Positions 17,419 through 27,663 of a DNA stretch of 64,000 bases are shown here, piece by piece. The notes under the pieces are model-generated. The model made no database searches. It worked only from the letters and a program-made list of their open reading frames with translations, and had not been told where the DNA came from. The DNA comes from Ardenticatenaceae bacterium. Its GTDB lineage: Bacteria; Chloroflexota; Anaerolineae; Promineifilales; Promineifilaceae. A program made the translations under genes and the position numbers. Positions within the stretch are counted from its first letter, which is position 1. Each line of letters starts with the position of its first letter. Location of the stretch: assembly GCA_020634415.1 (NCBI GenBank), contig JACKBT010000020.1:1-64000 (forward strand), in the 5' to 3' direction.

Positions 17419-18156
17419 ATGTCCCACACTGAACAGCATATCCCCTTTCCCCGTTTCATCTGGCGGCGGCGTTTCCTTAAACGACTTGCCCAAATTGCCC
17501 TGGCTCTCCTCACCAAAATGGAGGTGGAGGGTGCGGAGAACATCCCCGCTAATGGCCCGCTTATTGTGGCCGCGAACCATTTCCACTTTGCTGATCCGGT
17601 TGTGATTTTGGCGACGATGCCGGGGCTGATTGAGTTTATTGGGGATGAGACTACGCCCAATGCGCCGGGATTTCTCAGTTGGATTCGTAAGCTGTGGGGT
17701 TATATCCTCATCCATCGGGGTGCGTCTTCGCATGATGGGCTGCGCAAGGCGGTGCAGATGTTGAAAGGGGGCGGGATGCTGTTTATTGCGCCGGAGGCGG
17801 GGAGTTGGGCACCGGTGCTGCGACCGGCGCGGCCAGGTGTCTCGTTTTTGGCGGCGCAGTCGGGGGCGGTGATTTTGCCGGTGGGGCTGATGGGGCTGAA
17901 TGATATTTTTCCCAGTCTGTGGCGGGGGCGGCGGGCGACGATTGTGGTGCGGTATGGACGGCCGTTTGGCCCCCTGAAAGCAACGGGACGAGGCAAGGAG
18001 CGGCGGGCACAGTTGGATGCGATGGGGGATGAGATTATGCAGCAGATTGCCCAGTTGATTCCACCGGAACAGCGTGGTTATTATGCGGAGGATGAGGCTG
18101 TGCGGGCGGCGGCGCTGGCAGCGGCCGTTTATCCCTGGGATGAGGTGGCTGAATGA
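17419..18156 (+). CDS. PlsC-like 1-acyl-glycerol-3-phosphate acyltransferase
   Basis: 245 residues. The acyltransferase H-x4-D motif is NHFHFADP (His54, Asp59), and the second block is FIAPEAGSWAP, replacing the classical FPEGTRS; a PVGLMGLND block follows. There is one hydrophobic stretch near 20-35 for membrane association. The family acylates lysophosphatidate in phospholipid synthesis; the atypical second block leaves the exact acceptor open. Its stop overlaps the next start (ATGA), so the two genes are translationally coupled. Confidence 0.85.
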   Translation: MSHTEQHIPFPRFIWRRRFLKRLAQIALALLTKMEVEGAENIPANGPLIVAANHFHFADPVVILATMPGLIEFIGDETTPNAPGFLSWIRKLWGYILIHRGASSHDGLRKAVQMLKGGGMLFIAPEAGSWAPVLRPARPGVSFLAAQSGAVILPVGLMGLNDIFPSLWRGRRATIVVRYGRPFGPLKATGRGKERRAQLDAMGDEIMQQIAQLIPPEQRGYYAEDEAVRAAALAAAVYPWDEVAE

Positions 18157-19484
18157 CCGATTTGGCGATGACAGCAGGTAGGGACGTGACACGGCGGCAG
18201 GTATGGGCCTGGTATGCCTATGATTTTGGCAATTCGGCTTATGCGGCGGTGGTTTTGCTGGCGGTGTATGCGGTGTATTTTAAGGACCAGGTGGTGGGAG
18301 GCATAGAGGGGGTGCGGTTGTGGGGCCTTGCGGTGGGGTTGGCGATGCTGGTGGTGGCTGTCACTTCGCCCGTTTTGGGGGTAATTGCTGATTATTCTGG
18401 CTCGAAAAAGCGATTTTTGTTGTTTTATACGGTGATGTCGGTGCTGTTTACGGCCGCGCTCTTTTTTGCCACGCCGGGTAATGTGGTGGTGGGGATGGGC
18501 TGCTTCGTGCTGGCGGAGATTGGCTATCGTAGTGCCCAGGTTTTTTATAATGGCCTGCTGCCGGAGATTGCGCGGCCGGAGGAGATCGGCCGTATTTCGG
18601 GCAATGGTTGGGCGATTGGCACGGTGGGGGGTATTGTCTGTTTGTTGATTGTGCTGCCGCTGATTGTTTTGCAGCAGCAGGGTGTGATTGCTTTGGAAGG
18701 GACGGTGGTGGTGCGGCTGACGATGGTGATAACGGCCGTTTTCTTCGCCCTTTCTGCTATTCCCATCTTCCTCTGGCTGCCCGAACGCGCTAGGGCCAAT
18801 CAACTGCCACCAGGCGAAACTTACCTCAGCATGGCCTTCAAGCGGCTGCGCCATACCTTTCAGACAGCCCGGCAGTATAAAGAGTTTCTCAAATATATGC
18901 TGGCTTTCCTCGTCTACAACGAGGGGGTGATGATGGCCTTGAATTTCTCGGCCATCATTGGCGCGGTACTGTTTGGCATGGAGCAGCAGGATTTGATTGT
19001 CTTCATGATTGTGGTGCAAATCACCAATGTGATTGGGGCCTATGGCTTTGGCGTGTGGATGGACAAGGTGGGCGGCAAGCTGGTGCTGGTGGCCGCACTG
19101 CTGCTGATGATTGCGGCCGTAACGGCGATGTATTTTGCGCAGACAACACTCCATTTTTACATGGTGGGCGCGGCGGCGGGGGTAGCGATTGCCGGTTTGC
19201 AGTCGGTGAGCCGCACGATGGTGGGGCTGTTTAGTCCGCCGAGGCAAAGTGCGGAGTTTTACGGCTTTTTTGCCGTCACCGGGCGGGCTTCGTCTTTTAT
19301 CGGCCCGGCTATTTTTGGTTATGTGGCGGCGGAGGTGGCTTTGTATTATGAGGGATTGGGGGAAACGGCCGTTGTCGCCGAACAACTGGGCCAACGCAGT
19401 GCCATCCTCACCATTGGCCTGTTTCTGCTGGGGGGGCTGCTGCTGTTGACGCGGGTGAATGGGATGAAGGGGCGGGGAAATTAG
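18153..19484 (+). CDS. MFS transporter, UMF1 (Atg22-like) family
   Basis: 443 residues with about 12 hydrophobic membrane segments. The start AWYAYDFGNSAYAAVV is the signature of the UMF1 branch of the major facilitator superfamily, and the SGSKKRFLLFYT loop between segments 2 and 3 is also typical. UMF1 proteins resemble yeast Atg22, an amino-acid exporter; the bacterial substrate is generally unknown. Start chosen as the ATG overlapping the acyltransferase stop, though the next ATG (MTAGRDV, 18,168) is possible. Coupling with a PlsC-like enzyme may point to a lipid-related role, but this is only suggestive. Confidence 0.85.
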   Translation: MTDLAMTAGRDVTRRQVWAWYAYDFGNSAYAAVVLLAVYAVYFKDQVVGGIEGVRLWGLAVGLAMLVVAVTSPVLGVIADYSGSKKRFLLFYTVMSVLFTAALFFATPGNVVVGMGCFVLAEIGYRSAQVFYNGLLPEIARPEEIGRISGNGWAIGTVGGIVCLLIVLPLIVLQQQGVIALEGTVVVRLTMVITAVFFALSAIPIFLWLPERARANQLPPGETYLSMAFKRLRHTFQTARQYKEFLKYMLAFLVYNEGVMMALNFSAIIGAVLFGMEQQDLIVFMIVVQITNVIGAYGFGVWMDKVGGKLVLVAALLLMIAAVTAMYFAQTTLHFYMVGAAAGVAIAGLQSVSRTMVGLFSPPRQSAEFYGFFAVTGRASSFIGPAIFGYVAAEVALYYEGLGETAVVAEQLGQRSAILTIGLFLLGGLLLLTRVNGMKGRGN

Positions 19485-19520
19485 GAGATTGGTGACACTT
19501 AATCTCCTAATCTCTCAATC
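19484..19520. repeat. Short GGAGATT/AATCTCC hairpin
   Basis: AGGAGATT pairs with AATCTCCT just after the transporter stop and before the convergent PLP enzyme stop, with a second ATCTC unit following. It is a short member of the GGAGACT family and may end transcription from both sides. Confidence 0.6.
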
Positions 19521-20630
19521 TCACCCCCTCAACGCCTGTGCCAAATCCGCAATTAAATCATCGGGATGTTCCAGCCCCACGGAGACCCGCAGCAAATCCC
19601 AGGGCGTTTTGCTGCCTTCGCCCTCTACGGGGGCGCGGTGTTCAATCAGGCTTTCTACGCCGCCCAGGCTGGTGGCACGGGCAAAAATCTTGGTGCTGCC
19701 CGCCACCTTGTCGGCCATCTCCGCGCCACCCTTCACCTGCACCGAGAGCATCCCGCCAAAATCACGCATCTGCCGCTTGGCAATCTCGTGACCCGGATGG
19801 CTTTCCAGGCCAGGATAGTGGACGGTATGCACTTGGGGATGGTCTTCTAGGAACTGAGCCACTTTGAGGGCATTGGCGCAGTGACCGCGCATCCGGTAGG
19901 GCAGAGTGCGGATGCCGCGCAGCAGCAGCCAGCAGTCGAATCCGCTGGGTACGCCGCCGCCGATGCCTTGCTGTTCCCGTACCTGCTCGAAAAACCCATC
20001 TGTTTTAGCGGCGATAACCACCCCGCCAGTCAGGTCGCTGTGGCCGCCGAGATATTTGGTGGTGGAGTGGACGACGATATCTGCGCCTAAGGCCAGGGCG
20101 GGTTGCAGCATGGGGGTGGCCCAGGTGCCGTCTACACCCAATATGGCTCCGGCGTTGTGGGCGATGTCGGCAACGGCGGCAATGTCGGTGACTTTGAGCA
20201 TAGGGTTGGAGGGGGTCTCTACCCAGACGAGGCGGGTGTTGGGTTGGATGGCGGTGTGAACGGCCGTTAAATCCGTCATATCCACCATCGTATGTGTCAA
20301 CCCCCAGCGTGCCAGCAGCTTCGTCACCAATTCACGCACACCAAAGTAGGTGTCATCGGGCAAAATCACATGGTCGCCCTGTTGCAGCGATTGGAACACG
20401 CCAGCAACGGCAGCCATGCCAGAGGCAAAGGCCACTGCCCCCGCGCCGCCTTCAAGAGCCGTCAGACACTCTTCCAAAGCACGGCGGTTGGGGCTATCGC
20501 TGCGCGAGTAGACAAATTCGCCCTCGTTGCCGCGAATATAGGTGGTGGATAAATGGATGGGGGGCATCACAGCCCCCGTTTCCGCATCGGGGTTGCGCCC
20601 GGCCTGAATGGCAATGGTTTCTATGTGCAT
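19521..20630 (-). CDS. Cys/Met-metabolism PLP enzyme (cystathionine gamma-synthase/lyase family)
   Basis: 369 residues, fold-type I PLP enzyme. The cofactor lysine is Lys192 in HSTTKYLGGHSD; other family blocks are YSRSDSPNRRALE, AFASGMAAV, DDTYFGV, WVETPSNP and GVDGTWATP. The C-terminal substrate domain includes TSLGGVESLIEHRAP. It could be a cystathionine gamma-synthase, gamma-lyase or methionine gamma-lyase; sequence alone does not settle this. A normal-length, intact copy convergent with the transporter gene. Confidence 0.88.
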   Translation of the reverse strand: MHIETIAIQAGRNPDAETGAVMPPIHLSTTYIRGNEGEFVYSRSDSPNRRALEECLTALEGGAGAVAFASGMAAVAGVFQSLQQGDHVILPDDTYFGVRELVTKLLARWGLTHTMVDMTDLTAVHTAIQPNTRLVWVETPSNPMLKVTDIAAVADIAHNAGAILGVDGTWATPMLQPALALGADIVVHSTTKYLGGHSDLTGGVVIAAKTDGFFEQVREQQGIGGGVPSGFDCWLLLRGIRTLPYRMRGHCANALKVAQFLEDHPQVHTVHYPGLESHPGHEIAKRQMRDFGGMLSVQVKGGAEMADKVAGSTKIFARATSLGGVESLIEHRAPVEGEGSKTPWDLLRVSVGLEHPDDLIADLAQALRG

Positions 20631-20715
20631 GGAATTCTCCTGTTATCTTGCAAAATTGCGGGGCAGGATACTATGAAGTTGTGGGGGAAGCAAACGGCCG
20701 TCCTATATGGGCTGC

Positions 20716-20826
20716 ACGAACAAGTTGTCAACGAATTTGTAGCTCAAGGACTGGCAGTCCTTATGACGAGGGCATAACAATGCGTCTAAATTCAGGACTG
20801 CCAGTCCTGTATGACAACTTGTTCGT
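20716..20826. repeat. Nested inverted repeat ACGAACAAGTTGTCA
   Basis: Outer perfect 15-base arms (20,716-20,730 and 20,812-20,826) enclose two copies of AGGACTGSCAGTCCT (20,747-20,761 and 20,794-20,808), each itself palindromic. It can fold as a cruciform with side loops. Function unknown; it may be a small mobile palindrome. Confidence 0.85.
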
Positions 20827-20874
20827 AAACCCTACTGTATGAGAATAAGGCATGAGAAAACAACACCATGCCAG

Positions 20875-20903
20875 TTGCGACCGCCTATGGGCTATGCTAC
20901 AAT
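20875..20903 (+). promoter_or_regulatory. rex promoter
   Basis: TTGCGA (20,875-20,880), a 17-base spacer, and TACAAT (20,898-20,903) preceded by TGC as an extended -10. The predicted start falls near 20,910, 40 bases before the GTG of rex. Confidence 0.6.
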
Positions 20904-20908
20904 TTCTA

Positions 20909-20924
20909 TTGTGAAAAGTTACAC
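20909..20924 (+). promoter_or_regulatory. Candidate Rex operator in its own promoter
   Basis: TTGTGAAAAGTTACAC resembles the Rex consensus TTGTGAA-n4-TTCACAA, with a spacer one base shorter and mismatches in the right half. It covers the predicted transcription start, which would suit NADH-sensitive autoregulation. Confidence 0.4.
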
Positions 20925-20950
20925 GAACAGTCTAAACGAGGTCAAAAATT

Positions 20951-21574
20951 GTGGCTAGCCATATACCCGACATTGTGATCGGCCGATTACCCATCTACCT
21001 GCGTGAACTCACCAGGCTTGCTGAAGAAGATCAAAAGATCACCACATCCTCGCACGAACTCGGCAAACGTTTGGGCATTAGCTCCGCACAAATCCGTAAA
21101 GACCTCTCCCATTTCGGCGAATTTGGCAAACAAGGCACCGGCTACCACATCAACTACCTCGTAGACCAACTACGCGACATCTTGCACCTAGACCGTCAAT
21201 GGGATGTAGCTCTGATCGGTGCAGGCTACCTCGGCCATGCCCTCATACATTACGACGGTTTCTTACGGCACGGCTTCCGCATCACCTGCATCTTCGACAA
21301 CAACCCCGCCAAAATCGGCGACCAAATCAGCGGCTTAACCATCCAACATATAGACGAAATGCCCTCGACCATTCAGGATCAAGGCATTGAAATCGCTATT
21401 CTCGTTGTTCCTGCCCTGGCTGCCCAAGAAATCACCAACTGTTTAGTCAAAGTAGGCATCAAATCCATCCTCACCTACGCCCCCATCCATTTAGACGTTC
21501 CCGAAGATGTGCAAGTCAGCTACAGCGATCCCGTTGTGCAACTACAGCGCATGACCTTCTATCTCTCCCCTTAA
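20951..21574 (+). CDS. rex: Redox-sensing transcriptional repressor Rex
   Basis: 207 residues, GTG start. The N-terminal winged helix (about 1-80) contains the family stretch ELGKRLGISSAQIRKDLSHFGEFG and KQGTGYHI; the Rossmann domain starts with VALIGAGYLGHAL (about 84-96) and ends with the domain-swapped helix QLQRMTFYL. Rex senses the NADH/NAD ratio and represses fermentation and respiration genes when NADH is low. It converges on the F1-ATPase/mreB operon and shares a terminator with it. A Rex-like operator lies over its own start site. Confidence 0.95.
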   Translation: MASHIPDIVIGRLPIYLRELTRLAEEDQKITTSSHELGKRLGISSAQIRKDLSHFGEFGKQGTGYHINYLVDQLRDILHLDRQWDVALIGAGYLGHALIHYDGFLRHGFRITCIFDNNPAKIGDQISGLTIQHIDEMPSTIQDQGIEIAILVVPALAAQEITNCLVKVGIKSILTYAPIHLDVPEDVQVSYSDPVVQLQRMTFYLSP

Positions 21575-21582
21575 AAACAAAA

Positions 21583-21600
21583 CCCCGCTCATAAGCGGGG
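21583..21600 (-). terminator. Terminator between rex and mreB
   Basis: CCCCGCT-n4-AGCGGGG is followed on the minus strand by TTTTGTTTTT, a classical intrinsic terminator for the atp-mreB operon. On the plus strand it lies 12 bases after the rex stop, so it may act on both. Confidence 0.8.
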
Positions 21601-21606
21601 TCAACT

Positions 21607-22623
21607 CTACAAATCTGGAATGCTTCGCTGCAAAATGGGCAGTTCCTCAAGTGCTTTGCCTGCCCCCAAAGCCGTACAAGCAATGGGATTATCCGCCACA
21701 TAAGCCGGAACCCCCGTTTCCCGCGTAAACAGCGTATCAATTTCGCGCAAAAGGGCCACGCCCCCTGTCAAAGCCATGCCTCGGTCAATAATATCCGAAG
21801 AAAGCTCAGGCGGTGTCTTCGCCAGAACTGCTCGAATGACATTAATGATCGCCGCCAGAGGCTCACTTAAAGCATCCACCACTTCACTGGTGCGAATAGA
21901 AATCGTGCGGGGCAAACCAGCAACCTGATCCCGCCCTTGCACCTGCATTTCCATCTCATCATCCAATTCAATAGCGGCCCCAATTTTGATCTTAATCTCT
22001 TCGGCCGTTGGCTCGCCAATAACCAGGTTATATTTACGCCGCACGTAGGTGATGATGGCTTCATCCAGGTGAATGCCACCAATGCGAACCGACTCAGCAC
22101 AAACAATACCGTTCATAGCCACAACGGCCGCTTCCGTCGAGCCACCCCCCAAATCCACCACCATATTGCCTGTTGGCGTTCCCACCGGCAACCCAGCACC
22201 AATTGCTGCGGCTAATGGCTCAGGAATGAGATGGACTTCCCGTGCCCCCGCGGCCAATGCCGCTTCCCGCACCGCTCGCCGCTCTACACTGGTCACACCA
22301 TAAGGAACCGTAATCATCACCACCGGCTTACGAATACGCAGCCGTCCCGCCACCTTGTTGATGAAATACTCCAGCATCCCCTGCGTGACAAAATAGTCAG
22401 CAATCACCCCTTCCCGCAGCGGCCGCATCACCTCAATCAGTTCGGGGGTACGACCATACATCTCCTTAGCCGCCCGCCCCACCTCAACAATGATGGTGTT
22501 GGGGCCATCCTCACGGATGGCCACCACCGAAGGTTCTTGCAACACAATACCTCGTCCCTGGTCATGCACCAGAACGTTCATTGTGCCCAAATCAATAGCA
22601 ATGTGCGGCGTAAAAAGAGCCAC
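21607..22623 (-). CDS. mreB: Rod-shape protein MreB (actin homologue)
   Basis: 338 residues. Actin-fold nucleotide-binding motifs are visible: phosphate 1 [12 protein letters not shown] (about 8-19), phosphate 2 [15 protein letters not shown] (about 158-172) and adenosine ALTGGVALL (about 287-295). The GTG start immediately follows the atpC stop (TAAGTG), so the gene is co-transcribed and probably translationally coupled with the F1-ATPase genes. No mreC or mreD is present. It polymerises on the inner membrane to guide wall synthesis; it may be one of several MreB paralogues. Confidence 0.93.
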   Translation of the reverse strand: MALFTPHIAIDLGTMNVLVHDQGRGIVLQEPSVVAIREDGPNTIIVEVGRAAKEMYGRTPELIEVMRPLREGVIADYFVTQGMLEYFINKVAGRLRIRKPVVMITVPYGVTSVERRAVREAALAAGAREVHLIPEPLAAAIGAGLPVGTPTGNMVVDLGGGSTEAAVVAMNGIVCAESVRIGGIHLDEAIITYVRRKYNLVIGEPTAEEIKIKIGAAIELDDEMEMQVQGRDQVAGLPRTISIRTSEVVDALSEPLAAIINVIRAVLAKTPPELSSDIIDRGMALTGGVALLREIDTLFTRETGVPAYVADNPIACTALGAGKALEELPILQRSIPDL

Positions 22624-23085
22624 TTAGCTGTTTTCCTCGTCGAGGGAGCCACTAGGAAGCGTGCGGCGGCGGCGGCCAGCATGACGACGACCCACATCCA
22701 AACGAATCTGCGCCCGCATCAGCGAAGCCTGAATTTGAGCATAATGATCAGGGTCTTCTCGCACACCTTCTTTCATCAACTGTTCAGCACGTTGGCGAGC
22801 GGTTTCGGCTCGTTCAATATCAATCTCATCAGCATGTTCCGCTGAGTCAGCCAGAACGATGATTTTAGTCGGTTGAACTTCGGCAAAACCACCACCAATG
22901 GCAAAGAATTCCTCACCACCGGCTAACGGCCGTACAACCACCTCGCCAAAACCCAGCGTCGTCAACAAGGCTGAGTGATTCGGCAAAATACCCATCCGGC
23001 CTTCCGTCCCAGGCAAACTGACCGAGTTAACCTCGCCACTAAAAACTGTTCTTTCCTGCGTTACAATATCACATCGCATTGGCAT
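22624..23085 (-). CDS. atpC: ATP synthase F1 epsilon subunit
   Basis: 153 residues. The N-terminal beta-sandwich (MRCDIVTQERTVFSGEV, VSLPGTEGRMGILPNHSALLT, GGGFAEVQPTKIIVLAD) covers about 1-85; the C-terminal helical hairpin that can brake rotation (ERAETARQRAEQLM) follows. The tail is unusually Arg-rich (HAGRRRRTLPSG). The start could also be the ATG two codons later. It is the fourth gene of the atp operon and abuts mreB without a gap. Confidence 0.95.
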   Translation of the reverse strand: MPMRCDIVTQERTVFSGEVNSVSLPGTEGRMGILPNHSALLTTLGFGEVVVRPLAGGEEFFAIGGGFAEVQPTKIIVLADSAEHADEIDIERAETARQRAEQLMKEGVREDPDHYAQIQASLMRAQIRLDVGRRHAGRRRRTLPSGSLDEENS

Positions 23086-23096
23086 AATGTCACTTA

Positions 23097-23170
23097 GTCA
23101 ATATGTCAGGTGTTTAAGTGTCAAGTGTCATGTTAAATCCCTTGACACTTGGCACCTGATACTTGACACA
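23097..23170. repeat. GTGTCAA heptamer hairpin between atpD and atpC
   Basis: ATGTCAGGTGTTTAAGTGTCAAGTGTCATG units on one side pair with TTGACACTTGGCACCTGATACTTGACAC-type units on the other. It lies in the gap between the beta and epsilon genes. The same family fills the other two gaps between atp genes. Confidence 0.85.
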
Positions 23171-23172
23171 AA

Positions 23173-24651
<1,479 letters not shown>

Positions 24652-24653
24652 AT

Positions 24654-25559
24654 CTAGCCTGCTAATGCTTCCGCACCACCAACGATGTCCAAAATTTCAC
24701 TGGTAATACTTGCTTGCCGCGCCTTATTGCGCTCCAAAATCAAAATTTCAATCAATTCAGCCGCATTATCGGTGGCATTATTCATCGCCACATAACGGGC
24801 ACTGTGTTCACTGGCTAATGCCTCCAACACAGATTGAAAAATCTGCAGCTGAGTAAACCGAGGCACAACCACATCCAGCAAAGCCGCTGGCTCTGGTTCA
24901 TAGCTGTACACTCGATCCGAAACCCCTGTCAAATCCACACTTGAGACATACTCCGACACGGCCATGCCACTAAAATCCAGGGGTTTGAGGGGGAGTAGTT
25001 GTTTAACAGTCGGCCGTCTTGTGAGCAAATTAATAAAGTCTGTATAACCTACAAAAACCTCATCATATTTACCCGATAGATAGTCCTCTGTCACCAATCT
25101 TGAAATCGGTGTTGTGTCCAAAATCGAGGGCGGATCTGGCAGATTATCAAACGTGGCGACAACATTGTAACCACGACGAATCATCAAATCTCGTCCTTTA
25201 CGGCCGATTGTGATGACATCCACCGATTCAGGCAGGGCCTTCAAGAACTGCTCGGCACGGGAAACCATATTACTGTTATAAGCACCCGCCAACCCCCGAT
25301 TGCCGGTGATTAAAATCAGAGCCGCTTTCTTGATCTCGCTGCGTACTGTTAGCAGCGGATGCCCTGTTGAGCCAACACCGGGCTGTGAGGCCAGGTTATT
25401 CAAAATCTCAAAGGCTTTACCCGCATAATCACGGGTGGCTTCCACTTGCCGCTGCGCCCGTGCAGCCTTAGAGGCGGAAACGGCCGCTAACGCATTGGTC
25501 ACCTGAGAGATATTGCGAATACTGCGTATTCTGGTATTAAGTTCGCGTTCAGTAGCCAT
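24654..25559 (-). CDS. atpG: ATP synthase F1 gamma subunit
   Basis: 301 residues. The N-terminal rotor helix ATERELNTRIRSIRNISQVT is typical, the middle contains LILITGNRGLAGAYNSN, and the C-terminal helix has NNATDNAAELIEILILERNKARQ. It is the central shaft of F1. The DNA holds three near-copies of the ACGGCCGT palindrome with one altered base (about 25,009, 25,200 and 25,480) but no perfect one. Confidence 0.96.
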   Translation of the reverse strand: MATERELNTRIRSIRNISQVTNALAAVSASKAARAQRQVEATRDYAGKAFEILNNLASQPGVGSTGHPLLTVRSEIKKAALILITGNRGLAGAYNSNMVSRAEQFLKALPESVDVITIGRKGRDLMIRRGYNVVATFDNLPDPPSILDTTPISRLVTEDYLSGKYDEVFVGYTDFINLLTRRPTVKQLLPLKPLDFSGMAVSEYVSSVDLTGVSDRVYSYEPEPAALLDVVVPRFTQLQIFQSVLEALASEHSARYVAMNNATDNAAELIEILILERNKARQASITSEILDIVGGAEALAG

Positions 25560-25570
25560 AAGATATCATA

Positions 25571-25643
25571 AAGTGAAGTGTCAGGTATCAGGTGTCGCGT
25601 CTCAAACCTACTCGCTTGACACCTGACACCTGATACCTGGCAC
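25571..25643. repeat. GTGTCAGGTATCAGG hairpin between atpA and atpG
   Basis: AAGTGTCAGGTATCAGGTGTC is mirrored by TTGACACCTGACACCTGATACCTGGCACC. Third copy of the family within the atp operon. Confidence 0.85.
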
Positions 25644-25644
25644 C

Positions 25645-27318
25645 CTAATTAGACCAATTGGCGTTAAAGTCTTCAATTGCCTGTTTCAGATTGTTTTCAA
25701 TCTCGTCATTCCAGGCACCCGTTTCCATGATCGGCCGTCCAACCTCAGGTCGTGCGGTATCCATGTAACGCACAAACTCGTTCTGCCAGCGGCTGATATT
25801 CTGCACTTCCACCTTGTCCAAATAACCACGAGAACCAGCGTAAATCATCATAACCTGATGATCCAAACGCCAGGGGCTGTATTGCGGCTGCTTCAACAGT
25901 TCCATCAACCGCTCACCGCGTGCCAATTGGCGCTGCGTCGCCGGGTCTAAGTCAGAACCAAATTGAGCAAAGGCGGCCAATTCACGATACTGTGATAAGT
26001 CTGACTTCAAACCACCAGAAACTTTACTCATGGCTCGCTTCTGGGCCGCACTACCTACGCGAGACACCGACAAACCAGCATTAATAGCCGGACGTTGGCC
26101 CGCATTGAACAGGTCCGTTTCCAAGAAAATCTGCCCGTCAGTAATGGAGATGACGTTGGTAGGAATATAAGCCGACACATCACCCAGCAGTGTTTCAATA
26201 ATGGGCAGAGCCGTCAGTGAACCACCGGAACCTGGCACTTTCTTAACTTCGTACTTTTCTCGCTTAGGATCGCCCAAGGCTTTCAGGCCGTGTCCAATTT
26301 CTTCTTCTTGCAGATTGCCGAAGTAAACTTTGCCGTCAACACCTTTGGTATCGGCCGTTACTTCGGCCCCTTTCTCCACAATAACCCACTCATCACGCAA
26401 ACGCACCGCCCGTTCCAGCAAGGTGCTATGGAGCGAGAAAATATCACCAGGATACGCTTCACGACCTGGAGGACGGCGTAAAATCAAAGACATTTGGCGA
26501 TAGGCCCACGCATGTTTAGAAAGGTCATCATAAATAATCAAGGCATCTTTACCCTGATCCATGAACTCTTCACCAATGGTACAGCCAGAATAAGGAGCAA
26601 AATATTGCAATGGTGCAGGGTCGGAAGCACCAGCAACCACCACCGTGGTGTAATCCATCGCGCCATATTTTTCCAAAGTGCTCACAACCTGTGCCAACTG
26701 GCCGACACGCTGCCCAATAGCAACGTAAATACAGAGCATATTACCGCCGCGCTGGTTAATAATCGTATCCAGACAAATGGCGGTTTTACCCGTTTGGCGG
26801 TCGCCAATGATTAGCTCACGCTGACCACGCCCGATGGGGAACATAGCATCAATAGACATGATACCTGTCTGGACAGGCGTATCCACACCTTTACGTTCGA
26901 TTACGCCAGGGGCGGTACGTTGGATGGGGCGCACTTTGGTAGCGTTGATGGGGCCTTTGCCGTCAATGGGATTACCAAGTGGGTCTACCACACGGCCGAT
27001 CAGCGCATCCCCTACTGGCACAGACGCAATCCGACCCGTAGCACGTACTTCATCGCCAACCTCAATGGTCGTATAGTCGCCCATGATAACGACACCTACC
27101 CTACCTGGCTGCAAGTCGAGTACCAAACCAGCGGAACCATTACTGAACTCTACCAACTCGCTGGCCTTTACATCGGCCAGACCATTTACCTGAGCCACAC
27201 CGTCACCTACGGAGATAACCGTACCAACACTGCGAGCCTCTACGTGATGATCAAAATCTGCAATTTGTTTGAGAAAAGAATCTGCAAAGCTTGTGAAATC
27301 TGGGGAAAGGGTCGCCAT
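25645..27318 (-). CDS. atpA: ATP synthase F1 alpha subunit
   Basis: 557 residues, slightly longer than the usual about 505 because of an extended C-terminus ([19 protein letters not shown] through NWSN). P-loop GDRQTGKT (about 175-182), the alpha signature [17 protein letters not shown] and [11 protein letters not shown] are present. RBS GAGGAGG lies upstream of the ATG. It is the first gene of this operon. The genes normally found before it (atpB, atpE, atpF, atpH) are absent; upstream is a divergent glycosyltransferase gene. Confidence 0.97.
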   Translation of the reverse strand: MATLSPDFTSFADSFLKQIADFDHHVEARSVGTVISVGDGVAQVNGLADVKASELVEFSNGSAGLVLDLQPGRVGVVIMGDYTTIEVGDEVRATGRIASVPVGDALIGRVVDPLGNPIDGKGPINATKVRPIQRTAPGVIERKGVDTPVQTGIMSIDAMFPIGRGQRELIIGDRQTGKTAICLDTIINQRGGNMLCIYVAIGQRVGQLAQVVSTLEKYGAMDYTTVVVAGASDPAPLQYFAPYSGCTIGEEFMDQGKDALIIYDDLSKHAWAYRQMSLILRRPPGREAYPGDIFSLHSTLLERAVRLRDEWVIVEKGAEVTADTKGVDGKVYFGNLQEEEIGHGLKALGDPKREKYEVKKVPGSGGSLTALPIIETLLGDVSAYIPTNVISITDGQIFLETDLFNAGQRPAINAGLSVSRVGSAAQKRAMSKVSGGLKSDLSQYRELAAFAQFGSDLDPATQRQLARGERLMELLKQPQYSPWRLDHQVMMIYAGSRGYLDKVEVQNISRWQNEFVRYMDTARPEVGRPIMETGAWNDEIENNLKQAIEDFNANWSN

Positions 27319-27663
27319 TCACCAACCTCCTCGGGGATTTAGGGAGAGTCAAAGATGGAGGATGCTTATCTCACTCTCATCTCAAATCTCTCATAATTTT
27401 CATGAACTTAATTATGGTTTTAATGCAAGATGGACTACCAAACCTGGGTCTGACAGTCAGAAAATATTACCTTACCTATAGGTATCTGTCCAATTATTCA
27501 CAAAGAGCCAATGTTGTCTGATTTCGTTTGTGCATTTTATCACAATCTCTCTGGGAGCGTCAAATGGGCATGAGTTGCGTTTGCTGTATGCACCGCTAAA
27601 ATAATCGCTGCGAGGCACAGGTGCCATTCGCCTGATATTACTATGTAGCAAAGTGATTCTATC
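27319..27663. other. Divergent gap upstream of atpA
   Basis: This 345-base, AT-richer gap must carry the atp operon promoter and that of the divergent membrane transferase. A CATAAT on the minus strand near 27,409-27,414 is a possible -10 but lacks a convincing -35. No delta-subunit or Fo gene remnant is seen. A 71-codon minus-strand reading frame here has no recognisable content. Confidence 0.6.

Larger units (their letters stand above)
20631..20950. other. Divergent gap carrying the rex promoter and a nested palindrome
   Basis: This 320-base gap separates the PLP enzyme from rex. It contains one AACGGCCGT copy, the nested repeat at 20,716-20,826 and the rex promoter/operator near 20,875-20,924. 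No gene is supported. Confidence 0.7.
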
